A stretch of DNA of 64,000 nucleotides. Source: Bisporella sp. PMI_857. Its lineage: Eukaryota > Ascomycota > Leotiomycetes > Helotiales > Helotiaceae. The notes under the pieces are model-generated. The model was not told the DNA's origin. It searched no databases and worked only from the letters and a program-made list of their open reading frames with translations. Shown here piece after piece: positions 47,301 through 58,229 of the stretch (its first letter is position 1; each line of letters opens with the position of its first letter). The translations under genes were made by a program, and so were the position numbers. The stretch spans positions 1 through 64,000 of the forward strand of contig JAJSPD010000095.1 of assembly GCA_021307315.1 (NCBI GenBank). The letters run 5' to 3'.

Positions 47301-47330
47301 TATTCAGGGTCGCAATTTGTCGAACCTTGA
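44308..47330 (+). CDS. Secreted subtilisin-like serine protease (S8, PA insert)
   Basis: Nine exons (44308-44732, 44812-44867, 45084-45312, 45386-45422, 45491-45524, 45643-45666, 45720-46622, 46692-47255, 47308-47330) give 764 aa. Signal peptide MLFPKAFVALAAGLFFAAPT, then an I9-type propeptide (TYIVQLKAEENG onward). The catalytic triad is complete: Asp in AIIDSGVDYRHPALG (about residue 193), His in GNQSTHVAGIIGA (about 241) and Ser in ISGTSMSCPFMA (about 575). A protease-associated insert (about 405-495) lies between His and Ser, as in Vpr/C5a-like fungal subtilases. Three tiny exons of 24-37 nt rejoin IIGAVDTPGSGFGQIGVAP and EATLGMYRVFDC. After the Fn3-like region the protein stops at PYLGSQFVEP, shorter than relatives, which continue past this point. 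The enzyme is likely active outside the cell on proteins. Confidence 0.9.
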
Positions 47331-48351
47331 ATCTGAGCTGCGCTAAGTTTAGCCAGGCAGTAGTAGCTAATGTAATGAAACGTATGTGGCGAGTAGTTTA
47401 TCCAATAATATCCGCTCATGTCTCAACCGCTCATGTAAATTGGTGTAATTGTGGCCTCTTCGAGTAGTTCAATCAAAATTTATGGGATCACCATTCGCTT
47501 AACCCCTGAGCTAGTAACATTAGCTTGTTCACTCGGGTGGGTAGGCTGGGGTAGGCGGCTGTCAGCAAACCTCACGTGAGTTCTAACAAGTCCCAAATTA
47601 GATAGACCGAGTATTTGTCAAAATTAAAGTATGTATTCCAATTTGACCAAGACCAAGTATACCAAGTGCATTTTTCCAGATTGCTTGAGTGGGGGAATGT
47701 GCTACTTGAGGCTCAAACACGTCACGTGTGCAAAGATTGATTTCCCCTCATTCAACTCTTGGATGTTCTGAACGCATGCATGCATGAAACTTAACCTAAT
47801 CACTCCCTAATTCCACTCGCGTCGCATCCCTTCATCCATCCAGCGACGAGCGCATGTGCAAACCCCCAAGCTCTTATACACCAATCAATTACGCGCATAA
47901 CCGCAGCAGGCGGTCCGATTCCCAGACGGTTCCTGACAGGTCGAATCCTGCTAAAGAAGCCCCGCGGCTTTTTAACCTCGATGGTCGGGATAACTCTTCC
48001 GAGGAAGCTCTCCTTCCCATCAAATGTTTGGCTTGCATTCATTTACCGTGAAGCGCCTATTCCAGGTCGCGAGAGAAAAACATGTCATAATTTCCTCCAC
48101 CTGTCGTCTTTATAATGGAATAATGGAGATTGATTCATTGAGCGCGGGACTCACGGAAGCAAAGAGGATGAGCACGGGCGGATGATCCATTTCCCCGCCT
48201 TTAGGGGGCCTTGGGGCTCCCCCAGACAGGGCAGCTGGGCCTGTATCCCCCTCCTATTCCCCCCCGTCATACTTACCCCATATTATTCCTACACGAAACT
48301 ACTTCCAGCACTGCCTACAGTATCACATCACTCCCAGTACCAGGTCCCAAC

Positions 48352-48383
<32 letters not shown>

Positions 48384-48731
48384 CTCTCGCCCTCTCCCTT
48401 TTCCTCTCCCTCCCTCTCCCTCTCTTTCCTCCACCCCACGCATCCATCCTTCGTGCGGCTTTCATTTCAGGCAATACAGCCGTGGCCGGTTGTACTGTTG
48501 GCCTTATACTAAGACCGAGACTGAGGCCAACCTCACTTTTCTAAACATCTACTGTTGACTTGTCCCCTCTTGATGTTTTCCCTCCGTATTCAATACTCAT
48601 CTATACGCGTCCCATTCTCGAGCACTCTGTTTTAAACAGCTTAGAGCTCGCTTTGGTCGCACCGGGCCACAACTGGCAAATGCCAGTTCTTAATTTGGTG
48701 TCACGTTGATTAACCAACACGACTTACAATC
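47331..48731. other. Intergenic, promoter of transhydrogenase gene
   Basis: 1.4 kb, no gene. It contains a pyrimidine-rich tract at 48350-48436. Short frames at 48182-48558 translate this tract and are not real. Confidence 0.5.
48350..48436. repeat. CT microsatellite / polypyrimidine tract
   Basis: Near-pure (CT)n at 48352-48373, followed by interrupted CT-rich sequence. It lies about 300-380 bases before the ATG of the transhydrogenase gene. Such tracts are common in promoters and leaders of highly expressed fungal genes. Confidence 0.85.
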
Positions 48732-51700
48732 ATGATAACCTCGTCGTTTGCGCGGCCGGCGTTTGGACAATGTCGCGCCAGCATACGCCCTGCAAGCTCG
48801 CAGAGAGCAACACTTGGTCTATTAAACTTAGGTGGGCGTCCCAAAACACTTGTAGAGCTACGTAGTTAACCGCCGGAGCAGCAAGAAGTGTACGACCACT
48901 CTATCGTCCGGCTCAGTCCTGGCATGAACAACGAAAACGAATACAACCGCATATAACTTCTCTTACAACAACCCGCCATGCCACCGTCTCGGAAGCATCG
49001 TCCGAGCCCAAATCGATTATCAAGTCAACGCCTTATACTTCTCTTACTGTCGGCATCGTCCGCGAAACCTTCCCTGCCGAGCGCCGCGTTGCGATCACCC
49101 CCCAAAACGTCGTCCTCCTTCTTAAGAAAGGTTTCTCTAAAGTTATCATTGAGAGAGGCGCCGGCACCGAAGCCCAATTCACAGACTCTGCATATGAGAA
49201 AGCAGGCGCTACATTGGCAGACAGCAAGACAGTATGGGGACAAAGTGACATAATCATGAAAGTTAGAGCGCCGAGCTTTGAGGGAGATATAAGTGAGGTC
49301 GATCGGTTGAAGCCAGGGGCGACATTGATCAGCTTTATATACCCGAATCAGAATAAAAGGGTAGTGGAGAAGTTGGCAAGTAGAGGGACAACCGCATTTG
49401 CAATGGATATGATACCAAGAATTTCGAGAGCGCAGGTCTTTGACGCGTTGAGTTCTATGGCGAACATTGCAGGATATAAGGCTGTTCTGGAGGCTTCAAA
49501 TCATTTTGGCAGATTCTTGACAGGTCAAGTTACCGCAGCCGGGAAGATACCTCCGTGTAAAATCTTGGTTGTGGGAGCAGGTGTTGCAGGTTTGAGTGCG
49601 ATTGCTACGGCACGACGAATGGGTGCTATAGTTCGTGGCTTTGATACTCGGCCGGTAGTTCGAGAACAAGTACAATCGCTCGGCGCGGAATTTGTGGAAG
49701 TCGACTTTGAGGAGGATGGCTCAGGTACTGGAGGTTACGCGAAAGAAATGTCAAAAGGGTTTCAAGAGGCACAAGCAAAGCTCTTCTTAGAGCAAGCAAA
49801 AGAAGTGGATATCATCATTACCACAGCTTTGATTCCTGGAAAGCCTGCTCCAAAGCTCATTACGGAACAGATGCTCGCGGCTATGAAGCCGGGTTCTGTA
49901 GTTGTAGATCTTGCTGCTGAGGCTGGCGGAAACTGTGTAGTGACGCAGCCTGGAAAGCTGATTGAGCATAATGGGGTCACAGTCATCGGCTACACGGACT
50001 TACCATCTCGTCTACCTACACAATCATCAACACTCTACTCGAACAATATTACCAAGTTCCTCCTGTCAATGGCTCCCGAGGAGAAGACATTTGGCGTAGA
50101 TCTGAATGACGAAGTTGTACGCGGCTCAATTGTAACATATCATGGCGAGGTCATACCAACTGCGCCTCGGCCAGCTGCGCCGCCAACACCTGTTCGCCCA
50201 CCTCCAGAGGTAACATCTGAAGTAGTTGCGGTAACTCCATGGCAGAAAACATCACGTGAGGTGGCAACTGTAACCGGAGGAATGGGATTGGCTCTAGCGC
50301 TTGGAAAGGCAACTGGCCCTATATTCATGGGCAACGCATTCACATTTGCTCTTGCTAGTCTTATTGGCTATAGAACCGTCTGGGGAGTTACACCTGCACT
50401 CCACTCTCCCTTGATGAGCGTAACAAATGCAATCTCGGGAATGGTTGGTGTGGGGGGCTTCTTCATAATGGGCGGCGGTCTACTTCCACATACAATTCCA
50501 CAGTTTCTAGGGGCTTTGTCGGTTCTCCTTGCTTTTGTCAACGTGTCAGGAGGATTTGTGATTACGAAGCGCATGCTAGACATGTTCAGACGTCCTACAG
50601 ATCCACCAGAATATCCCTGGCTCTATTCAGTTCCAGCAGCGGTCTTTGGTATTGGATATGTTGTGGCTGCAAGCACGGGCATGGCTGGTCTCGTCCAGGC
50701 TGGGTATCTCACCAGTAGCCTTCTGTGCATCGGATCTCTGTCAGGTCTTGCATCTCAGTCAACGGCTCGTCAAGGCAACATGCTTGGTATATTGGGAGTC
50801 AGTTCTGGCATCCTTGCTTCTCTTGGTGCTGTCGGATTTGCCCCGGCGGTACTGGCTCAATTTGGAGCTGTCGCTGGAATTGGAGCCATCATTGGTCTAA
50901 TGATTGGACGGAGGACAACCGCAACGGATCTTCCGCAAACAGTTGCTGCATTGCATTCAGTGGTCGGCCTTGCTGCAGTCTTGACTAGTTACGGCAGTGT
51001 GATGGCAGATATTGGCCATATATCTACTCTGCATCTCGTTGCTGGATATCTCGGAGTTTTGATTGGTGGAGTAACCTTCACTGGCTCTATAGTAGCTTTC
51101 TTGAAGCTCGCTGGTCGTATGTCATCTAAACCTATCAAGATTCCAGGTCCCAGACACCTTGTCAATTCATCACTTCTCGCCGCGAACGTGGGAACTATGG
51201 GTGCTTTCCTGGCTATGGCACCAGGCTCACCAATCATTGCTGCTACCTGTTTAGCCGGAAACGCCATCCTCAGCTTCGTGAAAGGTTACACCACTACCGC
51301 GGCAATTGGCGGCGCAGATATGCCCGTCGTCATCACCGTGCTCAATGCTTACTCAGGCTTTGCGTTAGTTGCTGAAGGCTTTATGCTTGAAAACCCGCTG
51401 CTCACGACCGTTGGTGCACTTATAGGCGTAAGCGGCTCTATTCTCTCCTATATAATGTGCGTAGCGATGAACCGTTCCCTTCCAAACGTCCTATTTGGCG
51501 GCATCGCCCCCGTCGCGAATTCGGACTATAAAATGGAAGGCTCCATAACCAAAACTAGCATCGAAGAAACGGCGGACGCCCTCGCGACCGCTGAGTCCGT
51601 GATCATCGTTGTTGGCTATGGTATGGCAGTGGCCAAAGCCCAATACGCCATTTCGGAAATAGTACAAATGCTCAAAGCCAAGGGTGTTAACGTCAGATTC

Positions 51701-52167
51701 GCCATTCATCCTGTAGCAGGACGCATGCCGGGACAATGCAACGTTTTGCTTGCAGAGGCTAGCGTCCCCTATGATATCGTGCTGGAGATGGACGAGATTA
51801 ATGATGACTTCGGCGAGACGGATGTCACGCTTGTTATTGGTGCGAATGATACAGTTAATCCAATCGCGTTGGAACCTGGATCAAGCATTGCCGGAATGCC
51901 AGTCTTGCATGCCTGGAAGAGTAAGCAGGTTGTTGTCATGAAGAGAGGAATGGCTAGCGGATATGGTACGTTATGTTTCTCCTTATTCACGCACCCGAAC
52001 CGTCTTAATAACTTATCATCCTACGTGTACGCTGATCATTTCTAGCTGATGTCCCGAACCCGATGTTCTTCATGCCGGGCACGAAGATGCTGTTTGGCGA
52101 TGCCAAGGATAGCTGCGATGCCATCAAACGCACGTTGGAGGAGAGAGGCAAGCTTTACGATGTCTGA
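48732..52167 (+). CDS. Mitochondrial NAD(P) transhydrogenase (single-chain)
   Basis: Three exons (48732-48831, 48879-51965, 52046-52167) give 1,102 aa. The proton-translocating enzyme of the inner mitochondrial membrane transfers hydride from NADH to NADP+, driven by the proton gradient, and supplies matrix NADPH. Exon 1 ([20 protein letters not shown] and on) is an Arg/Ser-rich mitochondrial presequence. Domain I follows, with [20 protein letters not shown] and the NAD site [20 protein letters not shown] (about 265). The middle has about a dozen membrane segments (for example [20 protein letters not shown]). Domain III has the NADP site [20 protein letters not shown] (about 945) and ends [20 protein letters not shown]. 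All three domains are on one chain, as in animals and fungi, unlike the two- or three-subunit bacterial forms. Yeast lacks it. Confidence 0.95.
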
Positions 52168-52869
52168 TAGATCCTCGCCAATCACAGCTCTTATAAGTCA
52201 GCATACACACGTGAAACTGTTGACTGGCGGCGAGGATCATCAAACTGGCATAAGGAACGACTTTGGATATGGGATGGGATTGGATTGGATCGGATCGGAT
52301 GGAATGGATGGGAGCAAAGGAATAGGTCGAGGCTGGGAACGTTTCACGCTGAGCATGAATGCGATCGGCGGCGAGAGATTAAAAAAAAAGCCTATACCTA
52401 CAGTATGAACCAATCAATCAATAGAACAATTTGTCTTGCACTTGGCAACGAGACTCTGAATTGCTCAAAATGAGTCCACAGGCATGATAATATGCTTTTC
52501 ATTTGATAAAATGTCGACTTCCATCTTTCGGTAGGCTTGATCCTGTTATAAACCGAACTCTCCGAGCGTCAAAAGGTTAAAAAGTAAAGTAAAAAACAAT
52601 CTGCAATTTTCCTAATCTAGGAAAGGGGGTATAAAATATGTTAACCGCGTATCCGTTCAATGACCATGCTATCCATCCTTTTCTTTCCAGGCCCTGCCAT
52701 GATGCGTATGCATTTTCCAATCTCATAACGCCCGCAATGAGAACTGCCCCTGCTCTTGCCCGCGCCGTTACCATCCACTTCTGCTCGCAATTATAGTATC
52801 AGTCTATTGTAATGGTTCACAGGTCCAGGCACAAGCTCCCTCTCACATCTGTGCTTCCCTATAACCGCC
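52168..52869. other. Convergent intergenic spacer
   Basis: 702 bases between two converging stops. A GGAT/GGAAT-type short repeat occurs at about 52264-52314 (ggattggatcggatcggatgg and similar). No gene. Confidence 0.5.
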
Positions 52870-55800
52870 TCACTCCTTCCTAAACAATCTCCTCGTAGTT
52901 CCACTCTTCTCCATCACCTTTTCCTTCCCTTTCTCTTTCTCAGCACTAGCCTGCTTCACCTTTTCAGTCGTGCTCCTCACCCACTCTTGCTCAGTCTCGC
53001 TAATATCTTTCCGCTTGCTTCCCGGACCCGCTAATCCTAGTCCTCTATCTTCCTCGGTCCATTCTTGTCTGGATACTGATCTGTTTCCTAATCTTGAGGC
53101 GGTCTTTGCGGAATCACCTGCTTCTGGTGTCTCCTGACGGGCGGGAACAGGGGTGGATGGGTTCCTAATTTGGACCATGCTCGTTCTGGATTCTGTTTCG
53201 CCAACAGAGCGTCGAGTCTTGCGCACGAAGAGACTCGACATGGGGCGATCCATACTGAGAACAGAGTTTGATCGCGGGCCAGGGCTTTCACGTCCATTGC
53301 TAGTAGAACCCTTAGAAGCACGAAAGTTTGTACTGCTGCTCGAGGCTGTTCTGTTGCCCATTCCGGCGCCCAGATTCCGAACCTCAACTTTGTCTTCTCC
53401 CTGCCCACTGGCGATGCGGCGGCCATGATGGTGAATATATGCTGTCAGGTATTCTCCTAAATCCGCCCAACCTCCTCCAGTGCGGACCATGAGGCGCTCA
53501 CCACTCTCCCCAACACGCCGGATATGAAGCTTAATGGGTGCGTCACCATGTCTAGATAAGTGGTAGACACGAATCTCCGGATGGCTAGAGCTATGGCGTG
53601 GCGCAGGGTTAGCCTTGTTATATGCTGGTCGGAGGGTGAAGGCAGGTGTAGCTGAACGTATTGACAGGCTGGATTGGGAGCGGGCGGTGTTGGGCAAGGA
53701 TCGACGTGTTTTATTCACCTGAAGAGTCTCTTTCTGAGACGATGAAAATCGAGACACAGGTGTCATATCTAGCGGTGGCTCAGAGGCTAATCTGATAGCT
53801 GCCGGCATAGACTCTAGTAAAGTAGAGATTTGTGTATGTATTTGATAGTCAGTTGTGGGTAGTTTTTTTGGACTGAGCGGAACCGTAGCAGCAAGCTTCA
53901 GATCTGGCAAGTCAGGTGCGGCATCATGGAGCGGTGTGGACGGGCGACTGTCGTCCCGATGGTACACAGGTTGCTCGTCTTTTGTATTGGCAATTTCTGC
54001 TTCCCACGAGTCGGAAGTGGAGAGAGTAACCGATGAACTGGTTGGTGAAACAGGAACTTCCACAGGAAAAGATATCGATGCAGTTAGGGCAGATGGGCCC
54101 GCTTCAGAAGGTATGTGCTCACTCGGAGTAGGTGTCATAATGGTAGATGTAGGAGTTACATAACCAGGGGAAATTCTGATGTCTGCAGAGCTGTGCGAAG
54201 CGGATGACCAATCATTTTCTTTCCCCGTGCCGTTTTCACTAGTGATGTCACTCCACGGATTATCCAAGGGAGATTTGACCGTTTGAAGGCTCAATCTCTC
54301 ACGATGCTGTATTGTGCAACGAGGACAAGTGCATGCACACTCATATCCGCGGCATTTTGGTAGTATGACTGGCTTAGAAAGAGAAGACGGCGTGGGGCTT
54401 TCGTTTAGGTAAGGAAATGCGTCTAATCCAACTCTTCGACTTGGTGATTGAGCTTCTCCATCCGAGGAAGGGGTATGAGGCAACTCTTCAGCGAATTGAT
54501 TGGACAACTCTCTGCCTTGTATAGATTGCTCGACAACTGAGTTATCGGATGAGCTCGAATCCAGGTTGGTAACACGGTCGAACTTTATCTGTCCAAGAAG
54601 GAGAGAGGGATCCTCGGGGACTAATAGAGAGTGACACTCATTTAACTCGCCTAGTTCATGCCCTTGAGGTAAGAGTCTACTCTCGTTTGCTCCATCAATG
54701 GACCCTACTGCTGAGGGTGGCTCAGAGTCTGATTGATCAGTCGAAGTTGAGGATATTAAGGTTGGCATGACTTCGATAGCCATCGTTGGCGATAACAACA
54801 GAACCGCAGGATCGTCTGTCTCGATGCTCTGTGCTAACTCGGAGGGGTGGAAATACTCTGCTGGCTCGGCAACTTGAATACCAGGTGTTGGAAGCGAAAT
54901 CAAGTAGGCAGGTATAAGTGATGTGTTTCTACTATGACGCACCGCCACGGCAGAATTTCTAAATTCGGAATCTTCTGCTTTTCTTTCAGAAGAGACTGGA
55001 GAATTGATAGCAAAGCGCTCGCCATCTACTTGTGGTACATCTTTACGAGTATCATCGTTCCCCGATGAGACTTGCTGACCAGCGGGCATGTGGCTAGGCT
55101 CATCTTCCTTTGATTCGCCCGATACCACAGTGTGGCTACGGGCAGAAGGAAATTCTGCCTGTGATTTGGAGGAGTCAGGTCTTAACGGACTGGAAATACT
55201 TGGTAAAGTTGAGCGGCGGCGCAGTTGGTAGTCATCAAATAGATTACTGTTTGTGCGCGTGGGACTACTTGGTGATCGTGCGCGTGAGGGAATAACATCA
55301 TCTGTCGAGATAGATTGCAGCTTTGCCCGTACTTGCTCAACAGGTCCCTGTGGTGATCGTTTGTTTGTGTCCTTTAAACCGGCATAAGTCAGACTGCCTG
55401 CTGCTCCTGTATCATTGCTGCCATCAAACTCAAATTCAGCGTACGGTCGATGTTTAATCGTTGATGAGGACGTTAGGGATGCCGTGGAATTTGACGACTG
55501 AGGCCTGCCAGAAATACCCTTGCTTCTTAAACTAAGAGTGGGCTCTGATCCTTCGACCATAATTTCGACTTCTTCTATCGGGCTTTCAGAGCTTGAAAAA
55601 CCTGGAGTCGTGGCACTCGATTTCGTGTATCGTTCAGCCATGGGGTAGTCGGCTTCATGGATAATACTTCCAATCCTCTCTTCAGATTCCCTACACTCCT
55701 CAGAGGGACAGTCAAGAGGATTAGTCTCAGATGCAGCTATATTAGCCTCTTTCCCTGTTATCATATAAATATCCTGCAGTTTATGTGGATGAGCTTCATC

Positions 55801-57300
55801 CTGTATCGTTGGTGTTGACTGGCTGCTTCCATCAAATACAATGATTCTGGAGAACCGCTCTGATGTTGTGGGACTGTCCAAGGAAGTGGATTTGGTCGCC
55901 ACTAAACCCCTGGAATCGAAAATATCTTGAGAATCGGCAGCTTCGACATCCTGCAGTGCCTGCTTTCTAGCAAATTCCGCAACCTCGGCTTCCTCCTTTT
56001 TCTGGATGCGGATCTCCTCGTCGACTATCTTTTGCGCTTGCTCTTGTTCCAAACGAGCGAGTTCAGCTATCTGCTCCTGGTCCACTCTTGCAGCTTCTTC
56101 TGCCTTAATGCGCGCGTCCTCTATACCCTGCTTCAGTTTCTCCTCGTACTGCTGCTTCAATCTTTCCTCCTCGAGCCGTGCCGCATTTTTTGCTTGCTCC
56201 TCCAACCGAAGTCTCTCGGCTTCCTTTTTCTTGTTCTCAACCAGTTTAGCCCATTCTCCTTCTCTAACCCTCCTATCTCCACTGACTACCCAATTGCTAT
56301 AATCTGCCTCAATTGTCTCCATTCTATCGAGCCAGGCTTCAGGCAACGTATCTTCTCTGCCTTCCAGCGCGTCTAGCATTCGATCTATGTCTTGGCCCAG
56401 AGCCATAACTTTGCTATGCAGCACATTTCGCATGATTTCAAAGGTAGCTCGGTCGAGATACTCTTTTTCACGAGTTTGAGAATTATGGTTGATTTCTGAA
56501 AACCTTATAGCTTGCCAGCCAGATTGTAATGCAACCTCCGCGTCGTGTAGCATTTCTAGAAGTGGCGGAATCTTCCGCAAAACACTAAGCCGCGTACTCC
56601 AAACATCCATGAGCCGCATTAGCCGTGACAAAGTTGGGAGAGCCCGTAATATGGTAGCCGCAACAACTGCAGTAAAATCATCCATCTTTGTATATCTCGA
56701 GGAAAACGAAGGCGGAGGAGCGGCATTTGAGGCTGATGACGAGGGTCGCGAGTTGGGAGAGAAGTATTTATTGAGAACAGTGCGTTTGATCTCTTCCACA
56801 TCGAGGTCGTCCATGTCTTCCCGAATTTCTTCCACCCGTACTTCATATGCTAAAACATCATGTGTAGGAAGACTGCCCATGTACTCAGCCGGGTTGACCT
56901 CCTCAGATTCTTCTTTTTCAGGGTAGCCACTTCGTGGTCTCCGCTCGCCCACAGTAAATGATAACTTCCGTCGCTTTGCGGATGGAAGCTCAAAACCCTG
57001 TGGTCCAGGACCATTTGGCCAGGGCCAAGCCGACAGTTCATCAACCCATTCTTGTATTTTCTTGCTTGCCGTTGTAGCCCGTATGCCAAACGCACGCTCA
57101 CTCGGAGTTGCGGCCTCAATGCTCGCGCGTAGCTTGCCCGACGGAGAGGTGAAGGCTTCGAGAGTAGTGGTAGGCGAGAGGTCGGAGAGGATATCATCCG
57201 TTATGCGCTGGCGAGTCGGGGATCGACGAGGGGATGGAGAGGGCGATCTGTTTGGGAAATTGAGACGCGGAGGGACTGATGATATTGTCGGGGTATCCAT
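52870..57300 (-). CDS. Large GAR (GAS2)-domain protein, probable cytoskeletal
   Basis: Single open frame of 1,476 aa from ATG 57300-57298. Residues about 1258-1295 (LHIRRVGESGERLMVRTGGG, then GWADLGEYLTAYIHHHG) match the GAS2-related (GAR) domain, which binds microtubules in animal spectraplakins. Residues about 355-445 are a long charged coiled coil (ENKKKEAERLRLEEQ and on). The N-terminal 30 residues are Ser/Pro/Arg-rich; residues 205-345 form a conserved helical region (FTAVVAATILRALPTLSRLM, REKEYLDRATFEIMRNVLHS). A cysteine cluster CRGYECACTCPRCTIQH near residue 990 could bind zinc. The rest is low-complexity Ser/Thr/Pro/Glu, probably disordered. The function in fungi is inferred from the GAR domain; a link to microtubules and polarity is likely but not shown here. 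Confidence 0.85.
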   Translation of the reverse strand: MDTPTISSVPPRLNFPNRSPSPSPRRSPTRQRITDDILSDLSPTTTLEAFTSPSGKLRASIEAATPSERAFGIRATTASKKIQEWVDELSAWPWPNGPGPQGFELPSAKRRKLSFTVGERRPRSGYPEKEESEEVNPAEYMGSLPTHDVLAYEVRVEEIREDMDDLDVEEIKRTVLNKYFSPNSRPSSSASNAAPPPSFSSRYTKMDDFTAVVAATILRALPTLSRLMRLMDVWSTRLSVLRKIPPLLEMLHDAEVALQSGWQAIRFSEINHNSQTREKEYLDRATFEIMRNVLHSKVMALGQDIDRMLDALEGREDTLPEAWLDRMETIEADYSNWVVSGDRRVREGEWAKLVENKKKEAERLRLEEQAKNAARLEEERLKQQYEEKLKQGIEDARIKAEEAARVDQEQIAELARLEQEQAQKIVDEEIRIQKKEEAEVAEFARKQALQDVEAADSQDIFDSRGLVATKSTSLDSPTTSERFSRIIVFDGSSQSTPTIQDEAHPHKLQDIYMITGKEANIAASETNPLDCPSEECRESEERIGSIIHEADYPMAERYTKSSATTPGFSSSESPIEEVEIMVEGSEPTLSLRSKGISGRPQSSNSTASLTSSSTIKHRPYAEFEFDGSNDTGAAGSLTYAGLKDTNKRSPQGPVEQVRAKLQSISTDDVIPSRARSPSSPTRTNSNLFDDYQLRRRSTLPSISSPLRPDSSKSQAEFPSARSHTVVSGESKEDEPSHMPAGQQVSSGNDDTRKDVPQVDGERFAINSPVSSERKAEDSEFRNSAVAVRHSRNTSLIPAYLISLPTPGIQVAEPAEYFHPSELAQSIETDDPAVLLLSPTMAIEVMPTLISSTSTDQSDSEPPSAVGSIDGANESRLLPQGHELGELNECHSLLVPEDPSLLLGQIKFDRVTNLDSSSSDNSVVEQSIQGRELSNQFAEELPHTPSSDGEAQSPSRRVGLDAFPYLNESPTPSSLSKPVILPKCRGYECACTCPRCTIQHRERLSLQTVKSPLDNPWSDITSENGTGKENDWSSASHSSADIRISPGYVTPTSTIMTPTPSEHIPSEAGPSALTASISFPVEVPVSPTSSSVTLSTSDSWEAEIANTKDEQPVYHRDDSRPSTPLHDAAPDLPDLKLAATVPLSPKKLPTTDYQIHTQISTLLESMPAAIRLASEPPLDMTPVSRFSSSQKETLQVNKTRRSLPNTARSQSSLSIRSATPAFTLRPAYNKANPAPRHSSSHPEIRVYHLSRHGDAPIKLHIRRVGESGERLMVRTGGGWADLGEYLTAYIHHHGRRIASGQGEDKVEVRNLGAGMGNRTASSSSTNFRASKGSTSNGRESPGPRSNSVLSMDRPMSSLFVRKTRRSVGETESRTSMVQIRNPSTPVPARQETPEAGDSAKTASRLGNRSVSRQEWTEEDRGLGLAGPGSKRKDISETEQEWVRSTTEKVKQASAEKEKGKEKVMEKSGTTRRLFRKE

Positions 57301-58229
57301 TCTGTCGTATCGAACAGCTGTTGGTTAGTATTGCAGGTGGATTTGCAGACTCGGCGCATTGCCTTAAACGAACGATGTTGATAAATAGGGAAACATGATA
57401 TCGAAGGAGGGTGAAGGACAATTTGAGTCGGTGGAGATCTCTTTCATGGCCAGATGGTTTCGCAGACGGGAAGGTGCAGCATGGCCATATAAAGGGTGAC
57501 ACATCCACAGGCACTGTCTCGGAGGAGGTCACACAATAGACAGGTAGAATGAAAAGAGGCAATCCAGCACCGCCCAAAATAGAGAAATAATAGAAAGACT
57601 TTTCAAAGAAAGTAAGGGAGAGAGGGGGCGTTGTAATAGGATGATGATGATGGTGGTGGTAATAATGATGGTGATTAACAGTGGATGTTAAGGCAAGGCA
57701 GGGTATGGATGGGATGCCAATTCCCTGACGACGTGTATCGCGCTGCAAGTCAACCTTCGCTTCAGGGTTTAATTTATGCAAGTCTCGTGTGTTGGCAAGG
57801 GGGTTCCAGATTGTCATCGTGGCATTGGAGCAGGGACAATTCCTTGCAAGTGAGTTGAAAAGATCAAAATCACAGGAAAGGAATAAATGAAGCTATTCCC
57901 AGGATCATCATAAGAAAAGCAGTGTTCATGTGTCAGCCAACCTGGTTGTAAGGGGTCAATATCAAACATTCCTGAAGCTTGGAGCAAAGCCTGAGCAAAG
58001 CCTGAGCAAAGCCTGGAGCAAAAGCCTGGAGCGAGGCGGTCAGGGGTGTTTGACGCGGTCTTCCTGGGAGCGAACCACAGCCTGTCAATTTCCAAGCCAA
58101 GCGATATCGCTATTCCAGTGATACTCTAAAAAAATAAAAAATAAAAATAAAACAAAGACTCTAGGGTATACTGTATACGCTTTCCACATCAACATCTCTC
58201 ATACTGAAGCTTGTGTCAATGGGCACAAA
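57301..58229. other. Divergent promoter region (GAR protein / LYS4)
   Basis: 929 bases between divergent starts. It contains a GAT/GGT-rich short repeat stretch at about 57640-57677 and the 11-bp tandem repeats listed separately. No gene seen; minus-strand frames such as 57194-57817 are not supported. Confidence 0.5.
57982..58027. repeat. 11-bp tandem repeats upstream of LYS4
   Basis: Three perfect head-to-tail copies of GAGCAAAGCCT (57982-57992, 57993-58003, 58004-58014) and a fourth with an extra A at 58016-58027 (GAGCAAAAGCCT). They lie about 200-250 bases before the LYS4 start codon. Confidence 0.9.

Noticed and set aside
48182..48558. Plus-strand frames of 115-120 codons over the CT tract
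   Set aside because: They only translate a pyrimidine microsatellite (Leu/Ser/Pro runs) in the promoter of the transhydrogenase gene.
48978..49253. ATG-initiated 91-codon frame at the apparent start of the transhydrogenase gene
   Set aside because: It is out of frame with the enzyme; the true N-terminus comes from exon 1 at 48732 through a 47-nt intron.
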